Shown here in pieces: positions 62,007 to 64,000 of a stretch of DNA of 64,000 nucleotides. Every line of letters begins with the position of its first letter. Within the stretch, counting starts at the first letter, position 1. Origin of the DNA: Monosporascus cannonballus (Eukaryota; Ascomycota; Sordariomycetes; Xylariales); the NCBI GenBank assembly GCA_004154925.1, contig QJNS01000081.1:1-64000 (forward strand), read 5' to 3'. A program made the translations under genes and the position numbers. The notes below the pieces were generated by a model that had not been told where the DNA came from, did not search any database, and was given only the letters and a program-made list of their open reading frames with translations.

Positions 62007-62599
62007 ATTTTTTCAAAAAAAAGTTAACTTATTATAAGATTAATAATTACGTTAATCCTTAGTTTCTAATTAAGCTTTCCGCCCCGCTTAAGAAAAAACA
62101 TATTAAATATAAAAATAATAAATTCTATTATATAAGTTTTTTTTGCGATATTTCCGCGCCCTTTCTGTACTATATACTAATTTACGTTATAAGCTAAATT
62201 AATAACCGTTAATAATCGTATTATTAATGTTTTCGAAAACCTTATAATCGTAACTTAGGCGGCTAAGGAAAAGGTTTCGATTTTGTCGGAATTTGATATA
62301 AATAAAACCGAATAATTACGCGTTTTAGATACGTAGCTTTTACGTAACGCTAATATTATAAATTCGTAAAATAAATCGTTAAAATTATAAGTTTTTAAAA
62401 ATAATTAACTAATTTCGTAACTAATATATTATTTTTATAACTGTTAATTTTTTTTTAATATGTTTTGTTCGTAAATAACGAAAATATTATTCCCACGTTT
62501 ATTTGCGAATTATATAAGGCTGTTCCTAAGCGGTTTCCTTAAGTTTCTTATACCGTTTATACGCCGTCCGGCCGGTATTTTTGAGCTGCATTTTTTATT
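62007..62599. other. Element J 3' internal region, no frame identified
   Basis: The position corresponds to where the other chromoviruses have the antisense Zn2Cys6-like frame. I could not recognise that pattern here on either strand. Confidence 0.4.
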
Positions 62600-64000
62600 T
62601 ATCCGTTTTCGGATGGCATATTAAATTTGGGGTTTATTATTAATGGCTATATTGTTATATTTCTTTTCGAACAATTATAAAGCCGCCATATTTGCAAATT
62701 CTTTAAGCGGTTTTTAAATTGGTTTTACGTAACTTAATTATTTTACTTAGATTTGGCGTATAAAGCCTTTTTTTTATTTTTTCAATTCGTATTTGGAAAG
62801 TATTTTCAATTTTAAATTCCGGTTAATTATTTTTTTTTTGAAAAATAATGAAAAAAGGTTATATATTTGTATTAATTTAGAACAGTAAAAAGTTACGGTT
62901 TGTAGGTTTTAATAAATTAACGTAAAAATAATTATAAATTTTTTTAAGTATATTTAATATAATAATAGAAAAATTAATTATTTTGGTTATTTAATATTTG
63001 GCTTAAAGTTAATTTAATTTTTTTGATTGTTAAAAAATAATAATATTTTTTAGGTGTAATCAGATTTTATCATTAATTGCGTATTTTTCGCCGGGAAAAT
63101 AATATTTATTCGTTATTTTTTCCTGGGTTTGCTAAGCCGCCGTTATTGCAACTTAAGCGAATTCCGTACTTTTTCGTAATTTCCTAACGAAATTTTCCGT
63201 TTTCGTACGTAAATCCATTTTAGTTGCCAAATTATTTTTTACTTAGGAAATCAAATTAACGTAATATCTATAAAATAAAAAAAATTAATTTTAACAAAAT
63301 CGTATTTTAATTATTAATTACAAATATCGCCTTTGGAAAAAAGTTATTTTATTTTTATTGTAAATACGTTACGAAAATTCGCAAATAAATTAATATTTCT
63401 TAATTCACCTTTTTCGTAATATTATCGGTTTTTAGGTAATATACGGTTAAAAAGCATTATTTTATTTTTATTAATTTGCCAAATTTGGTTTAAAATTTCC
63501 TTATTTAATTAATTCCTTTATTATTTACAATAACTTTAAAAATATATAAAACCTTTAATATATTTGTACGAATATTTTTGTATATATTTTATGTTTATCG
63601 TATATATTATTTTTAACATTATGAATTTAAATAGTCCGTTTATTATAACTATTAAAAATATATATATTATATTTAAAAGTAATTAATAATTTCTTATGAA
63701 ACTATTCGAAAACCGGAAATAATGTTAATAATTCTTTTTTATTTTTCTATACGTTTTTATGGCCGTATACCTTATAATTTCTGCAAAATTACTTTATTAT
63801 ACGATATATATTCGGACAAAAAAAGCTTTTCGAAAATACCGTTATTATTATCTTTTTATTGAGGTAACGTATTATATAAAATTCGTAAATACTTTATATT
63901 AAAGCCGTTTTATATAATTTTTATTTTAAAATTTAAAAGCATTTTCGAAATTAAAGAAAACGTTTAACCTTTAAAATATATTCCGTAATTAATATTAATA
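62600..64000 (-). pseudogene. Element J pol remnant: integrase C-terminus and chromodomain
   Basis: Minus-strand traces in order from right to left: MDLRTKTENFVRKLRKSTEF, YYFPGEKYAINDK (family KVGDKVWL region), a SKKLN segment, FYVNLLKP (family FHVSLLRP), FKIENTFQIRIEKIKKRLY (chromodomain EVEKIL..R) and a degraded WEP region near 62690. Integrase catalytic part would start right of about 63300 but is too decayed to place. Confidence 0.6.

Larger units (their letters stand above)
61810..64000 (-). mobile_element. Element J: chromovirus with short LTR, continuing beyond the window
   Basis: 3' LTR 61810-62000 (plus-strand TGTAAAAGG...ATATTA), preceded on the minus strand by purine tract AAGGGG (62006-62001). 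Leftward transcription. The chromodomain and integrase C-terminus are seen to its right; the rest lies outside the window. The target-duplication candidate on the left is CTTAT (61805-61809). Confidence 0.65.

Noticed and set aside
20500..64000. Possible mitochondrial DNA, AT-rich centromere satellite or CRISPR-like array
   Set aside because: AT richness is explained by RIP of retroelements; no mitochondrial genes, no regular satellite period and no spaced identical repeats.
1..64000. tRNA or rRNA genes
   Set aside because: No cloverleaf with intact A and B boxes or rRNA-like segment was recognised by eye; the tRNA-Met match at 43001-43013 is only a primer-site complement. A tRNAscan-SE run would settle it.

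Overview
The window is from a filamentous ascomycete (Pezizomycotina, probably Sordariomycetes-like). Genes in the first 13 kb carry short GT-AG introns of about 60-145 bp with CTAAC/CTGAC-type branch sites. The remaining 51 kb is AT-rich DNA in which retrotransposon coding sequence is riddled with C-to-T and G-to-A changes, the mark of repeat-induced point mutation (RIP).

Gene-bearing part (1-13,100). In order: S-formylglutathione hydrolase (minus, cut by the window start); an 8-cysteine small secreted protein (minus, 3 exons); RNA polymerase common subunit RPB6 (minus, 3 exons); a TFIIIA-like protein with about ten C2H2 fingers (plus, 2 exons); a UPF0303/heme-degrading-domain protein (plus, 2 exons); an RTA1-like seven-helix membrane protein (minus, 4 exons); and a short-chain dehydrogenase pseudogene (plus). 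Housekeeping genes (formaldehyde detoxification, Pol I/II/III core, 5S transcription) sit beside accessory genes. The decayed gene lies closest to the repeat block.

Repeat part (13,103-64,000). LTR pairs of equal length, 5-bp target duplications, polypurine tracts and RIP-damaged gag/pol show a five-level nest: H (13,103-55,656) contains F (13,350-43,180, inserted in H's 3' LTR, duplication AATTT) and G (44,139-50,530). F contains A (13,673-20,906, GTACA) and C (21,501-42,115, CCGTA). C contains D (21,973-35,625, near-match AATTA/CATTA), and D contains E (23,465-30,353, GTTCT). A, C, D, E, G and H are Ty3/gypsy chromoviruses of about 6.3-7.2 kb (zinc knuckle, protease, RT, RNase H, integrase, chromodomain). 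F is a short-LTR, copia-like, probably non-autonomous element with an initiator-Met half-tRNA primer site. To the right lie plus-strand gypsy relics, a pogo/Fot1-type transposase start, and gypsy element J, which was inserted into the pogo copy and runs off the window.

Main discovery. All six chromoviruses carry, between the chromodomain and the 3' LTR and on the strand opposite to gag-pol, a decayed open frame. Its conserved core has the spacing of a fungal Zn(II)2Cys6 cluster (C-x2-C-x6-C-x8-C-x2-C-x6-C), with most cysteines now tyrosines, followed in several copies by a charged, coiled-coil-like stretch. The elements therefore appear to have encoded an antisense DNA-binding-type protein. 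Paired LTR copies also show that RIP weakens towards the outer ends of each element.
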